Shown: positions 1-8,771, counted from the stretch's first letter. The stretch: DNA of 64,000 nt from Desulfobacteraceae bacterium Eth-SRB2 (GCA_004193595.1 RPGQ01000080.1:10906-74905), one strand, 5' to 3'. Numbers and translations: made by a program. The notes: generated by a model from the sequence alone, not told the origin.

Positions 1-1020
1 GTAACGGGCAGTGCAATCTGGAGCGAGAATTCATCGTATGCATCTATCAACAGCAGTGGCGTGCTCACAACATCCCAAGTGTCGGATGATGTGACGGTAA
101 CCGTTCAAGCCAGCTACACTCACGAGGGGGTTACTCGAACGGCGACTAAGGCGGTGACAATCGTGGACGTTCCTGTTCCGGTCACCCTCAGCAGTCTCTC
201 CATCAGCGGTGACAACTCAGTAAACGAGAACAGCAGTGCCGGTTACACGGCCACAGCAACATTCAGCGATGGAAGCACCCAGACGGTAACGGGCAGTGCA
301 ATCTGGAGCGAGAATTCATCGTATGCATCTATCAACAGCAGTGGCGTGCTCACAACATCCCAAGTGTCGGATGATGTGACGGTAAGCGTTCAAGCCAGCT
401 ACACTCACGAGGCGGTTACTCGAACGGCGACTAAGGCGGTGACAATCGCAGACGTTCCTGTTCCGGTCACCCTCAGCAGCCTCTCCATCAGCGGTGACAA
501 CTCAGTAAACGAAAACAGCAGTGCCGGTTACACGGCCACAGCAACATTCAGCGATGGCAGCACCCAGACGATAACGGGCAGTTCAAACTGGAGCGATGAC
601 TCTATCCATGCATCTATCAACAGCAGTGGCGTGCTCACTACATACGAAGTGTCGGATGATGTGACGGTAACCATTCAAGCCAGCTATACTCACGAGGGGG
701 TAACACAAACGGCGACAAAGGCGGTGACAATTATAAATGTTACTGCTCCGGTGACGGTCATCCTCAGCAGTCTGTCCATTAGCGGTGACGATTCAGTAAA
801 CGAGAACAGCAGTGCCGGTTACACGGCCACAGCAACATTCAGCGATGGCAGCACCCAGACGGTAACGGGCAGTGCAATCTGGAGCGAAAATTCATCGTAT
901 GCATCTATCAACAGCAGTGGCGTGCTCACAACATCCCAAGTGACCGGTGATGTGACGGTGACCATTCAAGCCATTTACACTTATGAGGGAGTGACAAAAA
1001 CAGCGACAATGGTAGCGACC
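1..1020 (+). repeat. Tandem 285-bp coding repeats
   Basis: Four units of about 285 bp (95 codons; the last step is 291 bp) encode Ig-like domains. The segment beginning GTAACGGGCAGTG recurs at 1, 286 and 862, with an ATAACGGGCAG variant at 571. The units differ by only a few bases, so copy number can change by recombination and assembly of this stretch may be collapsed or expanded. Confidence 0.9.
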
Positions 1021-2256
1021 ATCATCCATGTCCCTGAATCTAATCTGCCTCCAAATACACCAACCATCTTGTATCCTGAAAATGGTCAATACGATGTTGA
1101 AACGCCTTTAGATATCATTACAGAGCCATTTTCAGACCAAGACAACGGTGCTCACAGCAAAAGCCAATGGCAAATCAGCGAGCAAATCGATTTCTCCACC
1201 CTTGTTGTCGATATTACCAGCGACAACTATCTGACAACATTTCCAGTGCCCCATATGGTGCTGAAATCAGACCGGACATATTATGCGCGCGTCCGATTCT
1301 ATGACTTCTATGATACAGCTTCAGACTGGTCTACCCCCGTTGAGTTCACTACCACTTACTTTGTTGAGGATCTTAACTCAAACGGAATTCCTGATGCTCA
1401 CGAGGTGGATGACACCGTTGATTTAAATCTCGATGGTACTCCAGACAACGATCAGCCCGAGATCATTAAGTGCGTTCAGACAATTGATGGGTCGACCCAT
1501 GTCGGTGTCGAAAAAACTTCGGATGCCATCATCCAAATCCAAGCCCTGGAAATGATCGATCCCGATACGATTCCCGATACTGCCAACAGACCGGAAAATG
1601 TTATCTTTGGTCTGGTTTCTTATCGGCTGCTCGTGAATCCGCCGGGTGCCACTGTCACGGTAAAAATCTATTTTTCAGAAGAAATCTTCGGTTCTGACAC
1701 TTTCTTTAAATACGACACAATCAACGGCTGGTTTGACTATTCAGAACACACCACCTTTAATGATGACGGACACTCTGTCACTTTGGAACTAAAGGATGGT
1801 GGCCATGGTGACAGCGACGGATTGGCCAATGGGGTGATCATAGATCCAATCGGAATTGCCGACTCTGGCGGCAGCTCATACACGGTTACTGGCTCAAGTG
1901 GTGGCGGCGGAGGAGGATGTTTTATCGCCACCGCGGCTTTTGGTTCAAAATTTGAAAAACATGTGCGGCTTTTACGACGATTCCGTGACATTTATCTTAT
2001 GCCCTCTAAAATCGGCCGTGTTTTTGTAAATGCCTATTACAAGTACTCACCACCTGTGGCTGATTTTATTGCCGATCATGACACCCTGCGGGCGACGGTA
2101 CGCTGGAGTCTTATACCCCTGATAGGCCTTAGCTGGATGTTACTGCACTTGGGCATAGCACCTACCCTGCTGATGCTGCTTCTGATGAGTTTTACTATGT
2201 TGATCTGTTACAGAAGAAAAGCTTCGAAAGGCGGTGAGCAAACAACTCTATCATAA
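1..2256 (+). CDS. Repeat-rich surface protein with CFI-box C-terminal signal (5' end outside window)
   Basis: The reading frame is open from the first base, so the start lies to the left. The visible part begins with Ig-like (Big_2/cadherin-like) repeats of 95 residues: copies of the same 285-bp unit start near 1, 286 and 571, and a fourth after a slightly longer 291-bp step near 862. They are followed by a fibronectin-III-like module (about residues 350-450 of the visible part), a region resembling the choice-of-anchor U domain, and a glycine run leading into the motif GCFIATAAFGS. That motif, then a basic stretch, a hydrophobic segment and a basic tail, matches the CFI-box CTERM sorting signal of exported proteins. 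The protein is probably secreted and anchored at the cell surface, perhaps as an adhesin. The near identity of the repeats at DNA level implies recent duplication or gene conversion. Domain calls are from pattern recognition. Confidence 0.85.
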   Translation, partial: VTGSAIWSENSSYASINSSGVLTTSQVSDDVTVTVQASYTHEGVTRTATKAVTIVDVPVPVTLSSLSISGDNSVNENSSAGYTATATFSDGSTQTVTGSAIWSENSSYASINSSGVLTTSQVSDDVTVSVQASYTHEAVTRTATKAVTIADVPVPVTLSSLSISGDNSVNENSSAGYTATATFSDGSTQTITGSSNWSDDSIHASINSSGVLTTYEVSDDVTVTIQASYTHEGVTQTATKAVTIINVTAPVTVILSSLSISGDDSVNENSSAGYTATATFSDGSTQTVTGSAIWSENSSYASINSSGVLTTSQVTGDVTVTIQAIYTYEGVTKTATMVATIIHVPESNLPPNTPTILYPENGQYDVETPLDIITEPFSDQDNGAHSKSQWQISEQIDFSTLVVDITSDNYLTTFPVPHMVLKSDRTYYARVRFYDFYDTASDWSTPVEFTTTYFVEDLNSNGIPDAHEVDDTVDLNLDGTPDNDQPEIIKCVQTIDGSTHVGVEKTSDAIIQIQALEMIDPDTIPDTANRPENVIFGLVSYRLLVNPPGATVTVKIYFSEEIFGSDTFFKYDTINGWFDYSEHTTFNDDGHSVTLELKDGGHGDSDGLANGVIIDPIGIADSGGSSYTVTGSSGGGGGGCFIATAAFGSKFEKHVRLLRRFRDIYLMPSKIGRVFVNAYYKYSPPVADFIADHDTLRATVRWSLIPLIGLSWMLLHLGIAPTLLMLLLMSFTMLICYRRKASKGGEQTTLS

Positions 2257-2264
2257 TTCGAGTG

Positions 2265-2304
2265 TATCACAGCTAAATGGCGCACGATCCATACAGCTGT
2301 GATA
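2265..2304. terminator. 10-bp hairpin after surface-protein gene
   Basis: A perfect 10-bp stem (TATCACAGCT with AGCTGTGATA) encloses a 20-base loop just after the stop codon. There is no U tract on either side, so termination is a guess; it could equally be the start of a structured leader for the next gene. The rest of 2305-2620 has no gene. It holds a perfect anti-SD complement (AAAGGAGGTGAT near 2506) with no sizeable reading frame behind it and a small CTGCAC/GTGCAG hairpin near 2564. Confidence 0.4.
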
Positions 2305-2620
2305 AACCAGCGAAAAGGTCCGGCAACGCAGTCTGCCGTAAGCTGCTACTAACAACTATCAATCAACCATAATAGTAAGCTTCGTGCTTCAATATGCTGT
2401 GTTATCAAGGGCTCGAAGTACCTGCAACGGCGGGAAGACTTCACCTTTAAGCACCTTGCAGATGAAAACCTTTGATTCATGCAAAATCTAAATATTAGCG
2501 CATAAAAGGAGGTGATAACATCTGGGTTATAATCTGAAACTGTACGTTTCTTGAGTGGTACGTGACTGCACGCGTTGTGCAGCAATCCTGTTAAAATCAG
2601 ATTAAAGATGAGATATTAAA

Positions 2621-3523
2621 ATGAAAAAAATATTAATTACAACACTAATCGTGGTATTTTTTGCTGCTGCAACACCCGTATCAGCAACATTCACCGATAA
2701 CGGTGACGGAACGGTAACCGACGATGTCACGGGGCTTATGTGGATCCAGAATGACGATAAACAAGTTCAGAATAAAGATGCTGCATGCGAGTATTGCGCC
2801 GATCTATCCAAGGAAGAATTCGCCGGTTATGGCGATTGGCGCGCTCCGACCATAGAAGAGCTCCAGACCACCATTGATTATCGGGACAATTTACCAGCAG
2901 GAGACGATATCTTATTCAATGGGACAACCAACCGTTACTACTTGTCCAGTACTGAACAGCATAATGTTAGTGACTACTATTGGACTATTGATTCCTCTAT
3001 CGGAGCAGTCATAAACTGGTCATCCGAGTTTTCCTCTTGGTTTGGATGGCCGTCAAGTGCATACATTCGCTGTGTTAGAGGTAATATGGTCAAGACCACC
3101 TTTGTTGACAACGGAGATGAAGAAACGGTCACGAGTAGTGACGGCCTTGTGTGGTCTAAACAGACCAGTGACGAGATGATGAACTGGGAAGCTGCCAAGG
3201 CCTATTGTGAGGATCTTGAAGCCGGTGGAATGAGTGATTGGTTCCTTCCTACGGTGGAAGAACTACGAACGCTCATAGCGTATGATCAAGCTGGACCGGC
3301 TGCTGATACATTACTCTTTGAAATAGAAACAGAGAATTATGGTTACTACTTGACAGCCACAGATCTAGATGGTGATACAGAAACAAAGGCCTGGCAAATA
3401 GCCTTTTTAAGCGGTTACACGGAGCCTTTAAACAAAACCATTGCCGGATGGGTTCGGTGCGCACATGAAGCGCCACCTGAAAACGTCTGCGACTGCCCGC
3501 CCCCCCCCTGTTTGCGAGCCTGA
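2621..3523 (+). CDS. Secreted protein with two DUF1566 domains, frame ends just after a C9 tract
   Basis: A signal peptide (residues 1-23, MKKILITT... cleaved after VSA) precedes two DUF1566 (Lcl C-terminal-like) modules at about 24-155 and 160-280. Each shows the usual FxDNGDGTVTD opening, the WRAPT/WFLPT motif and a closing YIRCVRG or WVRCA. The family occurs in exported proteins of unknown function in Desulfobacterota. The frame closes shortly after a run of nine C at 3500-3508. Deleting one C joins it to the frame used by 3510-3815, giving a 397-residue protein. The terminal five residues here are therefore probably not native. Possible explanations are a sequencing error in the homopolymer, phase variation or a real mutation. 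Confidence 0.75.
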   Translation: MKKILITTLIVVFFAAATPVSATFTDNGDGTVTDDVTGLMWIQNDDKQVQNKDAACEYCADLSKEEFAGYGDWRAPTIEELQTTIDYRDNLPAGDDILFNGTTNRYYLSSTEQHNVSDYYWTIDSSIGAVINWSSEFSSWFGWPSSAYIRCVRGNMVKTTFVDNGDEETVTSSDGLVWSKQTSDEMMNWEAAKAYCEDLEAGGMSDWFLPTVEELRTLIAYDQAGPAADTLLFEIETENYGYYLTATDLDGDTETKAWQIAFLSGYTEPLNKTIAGWVRCAHEAPPENVCDCPPPPCLRA

Positions 3524-3815
3524 AATCGTGGAGGTTGAGAAAATCGTTGAAGTTCCTGTTGAATGCCCGGCTTGTCCTGCTTGCGAACCTGAAATCAAGT
3601 TTGATGGAAACTGCGATTTAACCGGACTGACAACTTACATTGAACTCAAAGCAAAGCGAGCAGAGCTTTCCAAAGCAATTAAAGAACTAAAGAAGTGCCA
3701 TAGCGCTGCAACTCGCGCCATGTATAAAGCTCGTAAGGCTGAACGTGAGGCTCTTATGGCCAAGAAGAAAGCCGAGTATTTAGCTAAACTGAAAGCCAAG
3801 AAGTGCAAAAAGTAA
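3510..3815 (+). pseudogene. C-terminal part of the DUF1566 protein in the shifted frame
   Basis: This frame continues naturally from the proline tract of the preceding gene: VCEPEIVEVEKIVEVPVE, then a Cys-Pro rich linker (CPACPACEPE), then a lysine/alanine-rich helical tail with likely coiled-coil character. It has no start codon with a ribosome site of its own near its beginning. The Pro-Cys-Glu linkers on both sides of the shift match in style, which supports one gene split by a +1 shift in the C9 tract rather than two genes. Confidence 0.65.
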
Positions 3816-3820
3816 AGAAT

Positions 3821-4120
3821 TCTGGCCCAAAGGACCAGGCTTTGGTTATCCCCAGAGGGGATTTAGTTTGCAGGCATTTAAAGATTTACGGAGTACTGGA
3901 GTGTTGGAGTGGTGGAGTAATGGAAGAAACCCCTTTTTTCATCGCTCTCAGAAAACAGATCCCTGGAAAAAATCTGAAAGTTTAAAGCTCTTTTTTTTTA
4001 AATCAACACTCCAATACTCCATTACTCCGGTTGATTTATACGGGCAGAGCCATAGAACTCTGACCCCCGCAATGCGGGACAGGCATGGCCCTGAGGACCA
4101 GGTTTTTCAGGGCAAAATAA
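3821..4120 (+). repeat. Interspersed repeat family A, copy 1
   Basis: About 300 bp that recurs at 56389-56690 (same strand) and 46221-46480 (opposite strand). It contains complementary segments: GGAGTACTGGAGTGTTGGAG on one side and CTCCAATACTCCATTACTCC on the other. The ends carry small GC hairpins. It has no credible coding content; the apparent frames within it are not genes. Confidence 0.85.
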
Positions 4121-4207
4121 ATAGTCTGTGTTACGCTGGTTCATTATGAGACAACTCTGGTTTCTATAACCGGAGTGGCTCAATTTAGGTTTAAAGTTCT
4201 CCCCAGA

Positions 4208-4325
4208 TAGTACCGATAACAGATAAACATAAGGGTGAAAAAGGCAAACTTCTCGAAAGAGTGGGACGCAACGCCTCCGGACTGAAACTGATGGGCGGCA
4301 GAGATGCCCGACAAGTGTACAGGCT
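4208..4325 (+). ncRNA. c-di-GMP-I (GEMM) riboswitch aptamer
   Basis: The sequence carries the signature blocks of the GEMM-I class in order: AGGCAAAC, a CTC-GAAA-GAG stem with GNRA tetraloop (4252-4261), GGGACGCAACGCCTCCGG (about 4263-4280), CTGAAAC, then a second GC stem with loop (GGGC...GCCC, about 4293-4309). These are the ligand-binding junction, tetraloop and receptor helix known for this riboswitch. It precedes a transcription terminator and a small membrane-protein gene. Exact outer boundaries are approximate because the closing helix is weak by eye. Confidence 0.85.
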
Positions 4326-4334
4326 GAACACGAT

Positions 4335-4368
4335 AACCCACTCTTTCATTGAGATGATGGTTTTTTTT
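4335..4368 (+). terminator. Riboswitch expression platform: intrinsic terminator with alternative pairing
   Basis: A bulged hairpin (AACC-CA-CTC paired with GAG-TG-GGTT) is followed by eight T at 4361-4368. Bases 4337-4347 (CCCACTCTTTC) are also perfectly complementary to aptamer bases 4255-4265 (GAAAGAGTGGG). The two pairings exclude each other, the expected arrangement of a terminator/antiterminator switch. Ligand binding should hold the aptamer strand, free the terminator arm and turn the downstream gene off. That direction is inference. Confidence 0.65.
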
Positions 4369-4388
4369 CTTACAGGAGGTAATAAATC

Positions 4389-4550
4389 GTGAAATTATTA
4401 ATCTATTTTGCCATGGTTACTTCGTTTACTCATTTTTTCCCGTTTTATTCCTTAATCCTTTTTTGTGGAATATCATGTGGGGTTCTGGTCGCACTGGGTT
4501 GGGATATGACAGTAGATATGATAACGATTCGCAAAAGTCAAAAAAGCTGA
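4389..4550 (+). CDS. 53-residue membrane protein under riboswitch control
   Basis: A GTG start follows a strong ribosome site (AGGAGGT, 8 bases upstream). The product is 53 residues, almost entirely hydrophobic from residue 2 to about 38 (Phe, Leu, Ile, with few charges), ending in a short polar tail with Arg-Lys-Ser-Gln-Lys-Ser. It would form one long or two short membrane helices. No family is recognised. Because it lies directly behind the c-di-GMP riboswitch and its terminator, it is the regulated gene, unless the transcript continues; the next gene is on the other strand. A function in surface, pilus or exopolysaccharide control would fit the usual riboswitch regulon but is not shown by the sequence. 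Confidence 0.65.
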   Translation: MKLLIYFAMVTSFTHFFPFYSLILFCGISCGVLVALGWDMTVDMITIRKSQKS

Positions 4551-4670
4551 ACCATCAAAATGAATTATATTCCAATGATCAATACATGTAAAAGCCTTCC
4601 GCTGTTTTTAAAAATTCTACCGCATCAGGTATGACATTTCACGATGCATGGGGTTCGGTCTTAATCCGGG

Positions 4671-4862
4671 TTAGAGTCTGCTTTTTCTTCTCCTCTCTTT
4701 GTAAACAAGTTCTAATTTTTCTATTATGGCATCGGTCACAAATTCCTGGACAGTTATTTCCTTTTCAGCACAAAAAACCTTTATTCTTTTAATCAACTCT
4801 TTCTGGAGGCTGATGTTAAGCATATTAGGTTCTGTATTCTCCGTTATCGGTTTCTTTTCCAT
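4671..4862 (-). CDS. Ribbon-helix-helix DNA-binding protein
   Basis: The product is 63 residues from the ATG at 4862, which has an AAGGGG site upstream; a longer frame to 4928 lacks one. Residues 15-55 have the shape of a CopG/Arc-like ribbon-helix-helix domain: a short beta strand (MLNISLQ), helix KELIKRIKVFCAEK, turn, and helix VQEFVTDAIIEKLEL. A basic tail (KERRRKSRL) follows. Such proteins act as dimeric repressors or antitoxins. No toxin-like partner lies next to it, so a free-standing regulator is more likely. The region between it and the riboswitch gene (4551-4670) holds nothing recognisable. Confidence 0.6.
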   Translation of the reverse strand: MEKKPITENTEPNMLNISLQKELIKRIKVFCAEKEITVQEFVTDAIIEKLELVYKERRRKSRL

Positions 4863-5054
4863 GTGTTCCCCTTTCATGCAAACATGGCGAAACGATTTTC
4901 TAAAAGCCATTATTTCATGCCTGCTCAATTTAGGTTTAAGTAAGGCCTTTGTGCTTCAAATTTCTCCTTTTAATTTGATTGGGTTTCCTCATTAGGAACC
5001 CTCTTAAAGATTGTCGGGTTTTACATATAATTGCAAAAAATTCGAGATGTTGAA

Positions 5055-5489
5055 TTAAATGTCGGGTATCGTGTCATATAATTTTACACCGACTCCCTTG
5101 GGATCGATCCTTACAATTTTACCTGATGTCCTTATAGAAATTTTCGAATCGGGATGGAAAAAATTTATGAAAAGTTCATCGCCAATAGATAAAGACGTTT
5201 CGGTTTCTATAAATAGTCCCTCAGCACTTACATCTTTTATGAAATCTCTAAAGTAGCATTGATCAGTTTCACAGATTGCATAAATGGAAGAATGCCTCCT
5301 ATAATATTTCCTTTTATCAACAAGTCCGGATTGTCGCCTTTTCTCCAGGCCTTTCAGGAGTTTTTGTATTCCCGCTTCGGACATACTATCCAGAAGTTTT
5401 TGTATTTCTGCTTCGGACATATCAGAAATTATTATAGATATTTGATCATGGACTTCATTTATACCCAGTTTATTAAAATAATTTCCCAT
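5055..5489 (-). CDS. PilZ-domain protein (c-di-GMP binding)
   Basis: The 144-residue protein has an N-terminal helical part containing a duplicated segment (MSEAEIQKLLDS then MSEAGIQKLLKG) and a C-terminal PilZ domain. The c-di-GMP binding motifs are visible: an RxxxR-type cluster (DKRKYYRRHSS, about 58-68) and DVSAEGLFI (D/NxSxxG, about 86-94). It is 42 bp downstream of the cNMP/HDOD gene on the same strand, so the two probably form one operon. A paralogue lies at 47809-48426 with the same layout. It likely acts as a cytoplasmic c-di-GMP receptor whose output passes through the helical N-terminus. Confidence 0.85.
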   Translation of the reverse strand: MGNYFNKLGINEVHDQISIIISDMSEAEIQKLLDSMSEAGIQKLLKGLEKRRQSGLVDKRKYYRRHSSIYAICETDQCYFRDFIKDVSAEGLFIETETSLSIGDELFINFFHPDSKISIRTSGKIVRIDPKGVGVKLYDTIPDI

Positions 5490-5531
5490 AGAGAAAGCAC
5501 CGCGTTAATTTTAGTTTTAATTATCCGGAAA

Positions 5532-6872
5532 TTAGGGTTTTGTCTGTTTCCCTATAAGTTGTCTTAATGGTAGCGGCAACGAGTTGATTTTTTTACCCAA
5601 ACTGGGAAGCACATGCCTATATGCGATATCAACCACTGAGTATTTTTCCAGGCTCAACAATTGCTTATACTCATCCAGAAAGGTAATCGGTAATTCCTTC
5701 TCAGACTTGCCCTGATATATCTCATAGCAAAGGTGGGAAATATAAAGAACGGTGACATTATCTCGTATTTCCTCGGGTATATTGTTCGGGGGTGAGAATT
5801 CGGGGAAGAACTGGAATTCAATACTTTTCCAGACAACATCCGGCAAATTCCATGACTTTAATAAAAGCCCTCCGATCTGAGCCCGATCCAGGCTGTCAAT
5901 AAACATTGCCAATTTAGGATTCTGTTTTTTTAGCAAAAGAATGACAATTTGGCCAAGATTGTGCATTAATCCGATGGTGGCCAACTGTACCGGTTTACCG
6001 ATTCGTGTTTTTTGAGAAAGTGCGAAGGAGATGTGCGACATGGCCACACAATGGGAATGTTCTTCCTGAAAACTCGGAATATCCGGCATAATTCGGCGAA
6101 CACCTTCGGCAAGAACCAACTGGTACAACTGGTTAAAACCGAGCAAAACGCTAGCGTGATGAATATCGGAAATCTTTTTCTGAAATCCGTAATAGGCTGA
6201 ATTGATTGTTTTTAAAACAATACCTACGAGAGAAGGATCTTTGGTTATCTGTTCGGAAACTTCCTTGGATGAGATTCGATCACCCATCAAATCATTAGCC
6301 AGGGTCGTAGCGAAAACCGGCAATTTGGGGACTTTTTTCAATATATTTTGAATCATTTCAGAGTGTTGAATATCAGTTATGCATTTAGTACGCTCCCGAT
6401 AAATGTCCTTCATCAGTTTAATGTTCTTGTGGGCAAGTTTCTTCTCCTTTTGCTCAAGCCGGCTGATTTGTTCTAAAGCAAGATTATTTAAATGCTTAAA
6501 GAAGATCAGTTGGGTTTTCGCTTCAAGGGCATCCAATGTTTTTCCATTCACAGCCATAACGCTGGACGGTTCAACAGCTACGGCAGATGCCGTGCATGGA
6601 ACCTGCCGAACAAAGTCAATTCCACCAACCCATTCACCTGGGTGTAAAAAGACCCCCCCTTTGGACTGTCTTTGCCCCCCTTTGACAATTCTTATCTTTC
6701 CGCTCAGAATTACATAAATCGTCTGGTCGATATCACCCTTTTTTATTAAGATATCATCAGGTTGCAACTTTTTAATAGACGCAATCCCGTATAATGTGTT
6801 TATTTCTTTTTCACTAAATCCATCAAATTGATCAGGTCGATCATTCCGATTTTTTTTCACTAATTTTTTCAT
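5532..6872 (-). CDS. Cyclic-nucleotide-binding domain plus HDOD domain protein
   Basis: The protein is 446 residues. Residues about 20-130 form a CRP-like cNMP-binding fold (LQPDDILIKKGDIDQTIYVI, then a PGEWVG turn). A charged helical linker rich in Lys/Glu (140-175) leads to an HDOD domain at about 185-390 (VPKLPVFATTLANDL, DPSLVGIVLKTINSAYYG, HASVLLGFNQL). HDOD proteins are catalytically inactive relatives of HD phosphohydrolases used in signalling. The pair cNMP+HDOD suggests a sensor whose state is passed on through protein contacts. It is the first gene of a likely two-gene unit with the downstream PilZ gene. Upstream 6873-7328 holds no gene, only a hairpin near 7094-7136 and a repeat fragment. 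Confidence 0.85.
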   Translation of the reverse strand: MKKLVKKNRNDRPDQFDGFSEKEINTLYGIASIKKLQPDDILIKKGDIDQTIYVILSGKIRIVKGGQRQSKGGVFLHPGEWVGGIDFVRQVPCTASAVAVEPSSVMAVNGKTLDALEAKTQLIFFKHLNNLALEQISRLEQKEKKLAHKNIKLMKDIYRERTKCITDIQHSEMIQNILKKVPKLPVFATTLANDLMGDRISSKEVSEQITKDPSLVGIVLKTINSAYYGFQKKISDIHHASVLLGFNQLYQLVLAEGVRRIMPDIPSFQEEHSHCVAMSHISFALSQKTRIGKPVQLATIGLMHNLGQIVILLLKKQNPKLAMFIDSLDRAQIGGLLLKSWNLPDVVWKSIEFQFFPEFSPPNNIPEEIRDNVTVLYISHLCYEIYQGKSEKELPITFLDEYKQLLSLEKYSVVDIAYRHVLPSLGKKINSLPLPLRQLIGKQTKP

Positions 6873-7148
6873 ACAATCCTTTACAAGTTCGTTCGCCCGG
6901 CGCCGCCTGCCATTTTAAGCACAAGCGATGGGGTTACAAAAGACCGTTCCTCAATAAATTGCTTGATTTATTCTACCTATAGCGGGATAGAACTCCCGAG
7001 ATGTTTCATTAGTTCCCATCCATAATTTTATATTAGGCAAAATTATGTTTCCAATGCAGAAATGAGCAATTTTTCGCAAGGTCAAGAAAATCAAGGAATT
7101 ACGCGGAGGTGTACAAGTGGTACGCAGCACATGTAATTCCGCAGATTG

Positions 7149-7190
7149 ACGCAGAGATTGCGGAAAAGGGCCATTTCCGGATGGAAATTA
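7149..7190 (+). repeat. Short repeat shared with 43888-43925
   Basis: The segment GCAGAGATTGCGGAAAAG followed by GGATGGAAAT recurs in reverse complement at 43888-43925. Its first half also resembles the inner end of repeat family C (ACGCAGAGATTGTGCGAAAAG), so it is probably a degraded relative. Confidence 0.6.
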
Positions 7191-7328
7191 ATTAAGATGT
7201 TGTCTAAATTGTTTACAAAAAATTTTATGTTAACATTTTCTGAAAATAAAGGAAAGATTTAGTTGAAATAGTTCAGAACTTTTCCCGAACACTCTTCAGG
7301 GTATTTTTACAAAATCATATGGGATTTC

Positions 7329-8771
7329 TTATAAAGGTGGGATTCCCTCAGATAGCCGGCGGAGGATATCCCAATATGCGCCGCGATGGCCGCGTTTGAT
7401 CGCCTCAGTCAGTTCCGGATTGTCATTATAATTGTAATTTAGATTCGCGTCGGTCCGACGTCCAAGAAGAAATCTCGGGTCATCGCCAACCATACTATGC
7501 AACCAGTCTTCCACATCTTCACCCAAATTTGCATCACAGTAATAAACCGGGCGAAGAAAAGATTGATTATCTTCCAGGTCTCCAAAGAGACTGGGATTTT
7601 CAGATAAGGCCCCTTTTGATGTCTCTAAGATTTCTTGTCCCAGTCGCGTAATTGGATAAAGTCTCACCCCGAGACTGATGCCCACACGTTCCGGCTTGAT
7701 CTTTTTCATTAAACGAATCGTTTTTTCAATGGATTCTTTGGTTTCACCGGGAGACCCAAGGAGCAAATCGAACATGCAAATGATATTATGGTTACGGCAA
7801 ACTTCCCGAATTCGAATCAAATCATCTGATCCATATCCATGACCGAGTCGGCGCAGCATGTTTTCATCCCCATGGTCGGCCCCGAAATCGATTCCCACAC
7901 ATCCGGCGTCACGCATCACAGTTACTAACTCTTCGCTAAAATACTCGGGAGAACAATAGGCATACCATTTAATTTTATTTCCCAAACCTGACTCAATAAT
8001 GGCTCTGCATACCAGAACCGCATGGGAATAGGGACAATTAAACTCGCTGTCACAGGTGTGAAAAACAGTGATCCCACGCATATAAAGATTGTTTAATTCG
8101 GCCACAACATTTTTTGGATTTCGCACGCAAACATGTTTACCCCTTATCATCGGCTCCGGACAATACACGCAATTCAAAGAACACCCGCGTTTGGTCTCGA
8201 ACCCAACCTGCCCTCCGTTTTCGAAATAATAAGCATTGTCAATCAACGGCCTGGAGGCTAAATCTATTTTTTCCAAGGGAACCGCCAAGATAGCGTTCTT
8301 TCTATAGTTCCCCTTCTCCATCCAAATCAGTCCCGGCACCGCCCCCAATTCGGTGTTTTTTGAAAGCGCTATGACCAGCTTAACGAAACCTTTCTCTCCG
8401 CCCCCGCATATGCCATAAGGCACGCCGCAAAATTCCATGGTTTCAGAGGGGAAAATAGAAAAACCCACTCCGCCCAGACAAATCGGTGCTTGTGTTAATC
8501 TTTTAATTTCCTCCAGAACCGGTACGATTCGTTGAAGAGAAAAATCCCGGCTGGCAAAATAAGAATCGTCTATGTTACGAACCGTAACACCGACCAGGAT
8601 CGGCTTTTCCGTCAAAACCTGCGCAAGTTTTTTACTCCAGTCCGTCTCAACAGAACAATCAACCAGATCAACTGCTATTCCGGCATGTTCACATGCACTC
8701 CCCAGATAGTCCAAAGAGACCGGAGTCACCGGTGGTTTCATGGGATTGGGATTAACAAGAACAATTCGCAT
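7329..8771 (-). CDS. B12-binding radical SAM protein
   Basis: The start at 8771 gives MRIVLVNPNPMKPP, the usual opening of this family; the longer frame to 8888 runs into a repeat element and is rejected. Residues about 1-140 form a cobalamin-binding-like Rossmann domain (SLDYLGSACEHAGI). The radical SAM domain follows with the [4Fe-4S] motif CSLNCVYC (about residues 197-204) after FETKRG. The protein is 480 residues. Its substrate cannot be told from sequence; relatives carry out methylations or ring rearrangements on lipids, antibiotics or cofactors. It is monocistronic, with repeat B immediately upstream and a long AT-rich stretch beyond. Confidence 0.85.
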   Translation of the reverse strand: MRIVLVNPNPMKPPVTPVSLDYLGSACEHAGIAVDLVDCSVETDWSKKLAQVLTEKPILVGVTVRNIDDSYFASRDFSLQRIVPVLEEIKRLTQAPICLGGVGFSIFPSETMEFCGVPYGICGGGEKGFVKLVIALSKNTELGAVPGLIWMEKGNYRKNAILAVPLEKIDLASRPLIDNAYYFENGGQVGFETKRGCSLNCVYCPEPMIRGKHVCVRNPKNVVAELNNLYMRGITVFHTCDSEFNCPYSHAVLVCRAIIESGLGNKIKWYAYCSPEYFSEELVTVMRDAGCVGIDFGADHGDENMLRRLGHGYGSDDLIRIREVCRNHNIICMFDLLLGSPGETKESIEKTIRLMKKIKPERVGISLGVRLYPITRLGQEILETSKGALSENPSLFGDLEDNQSFLRPVYYCDANLGEDVEDWLHSMVGDDPRFLLGRRTDANLNYNYNDNPELTEAIKRGHRGAYWDILRRLSEGIPPL

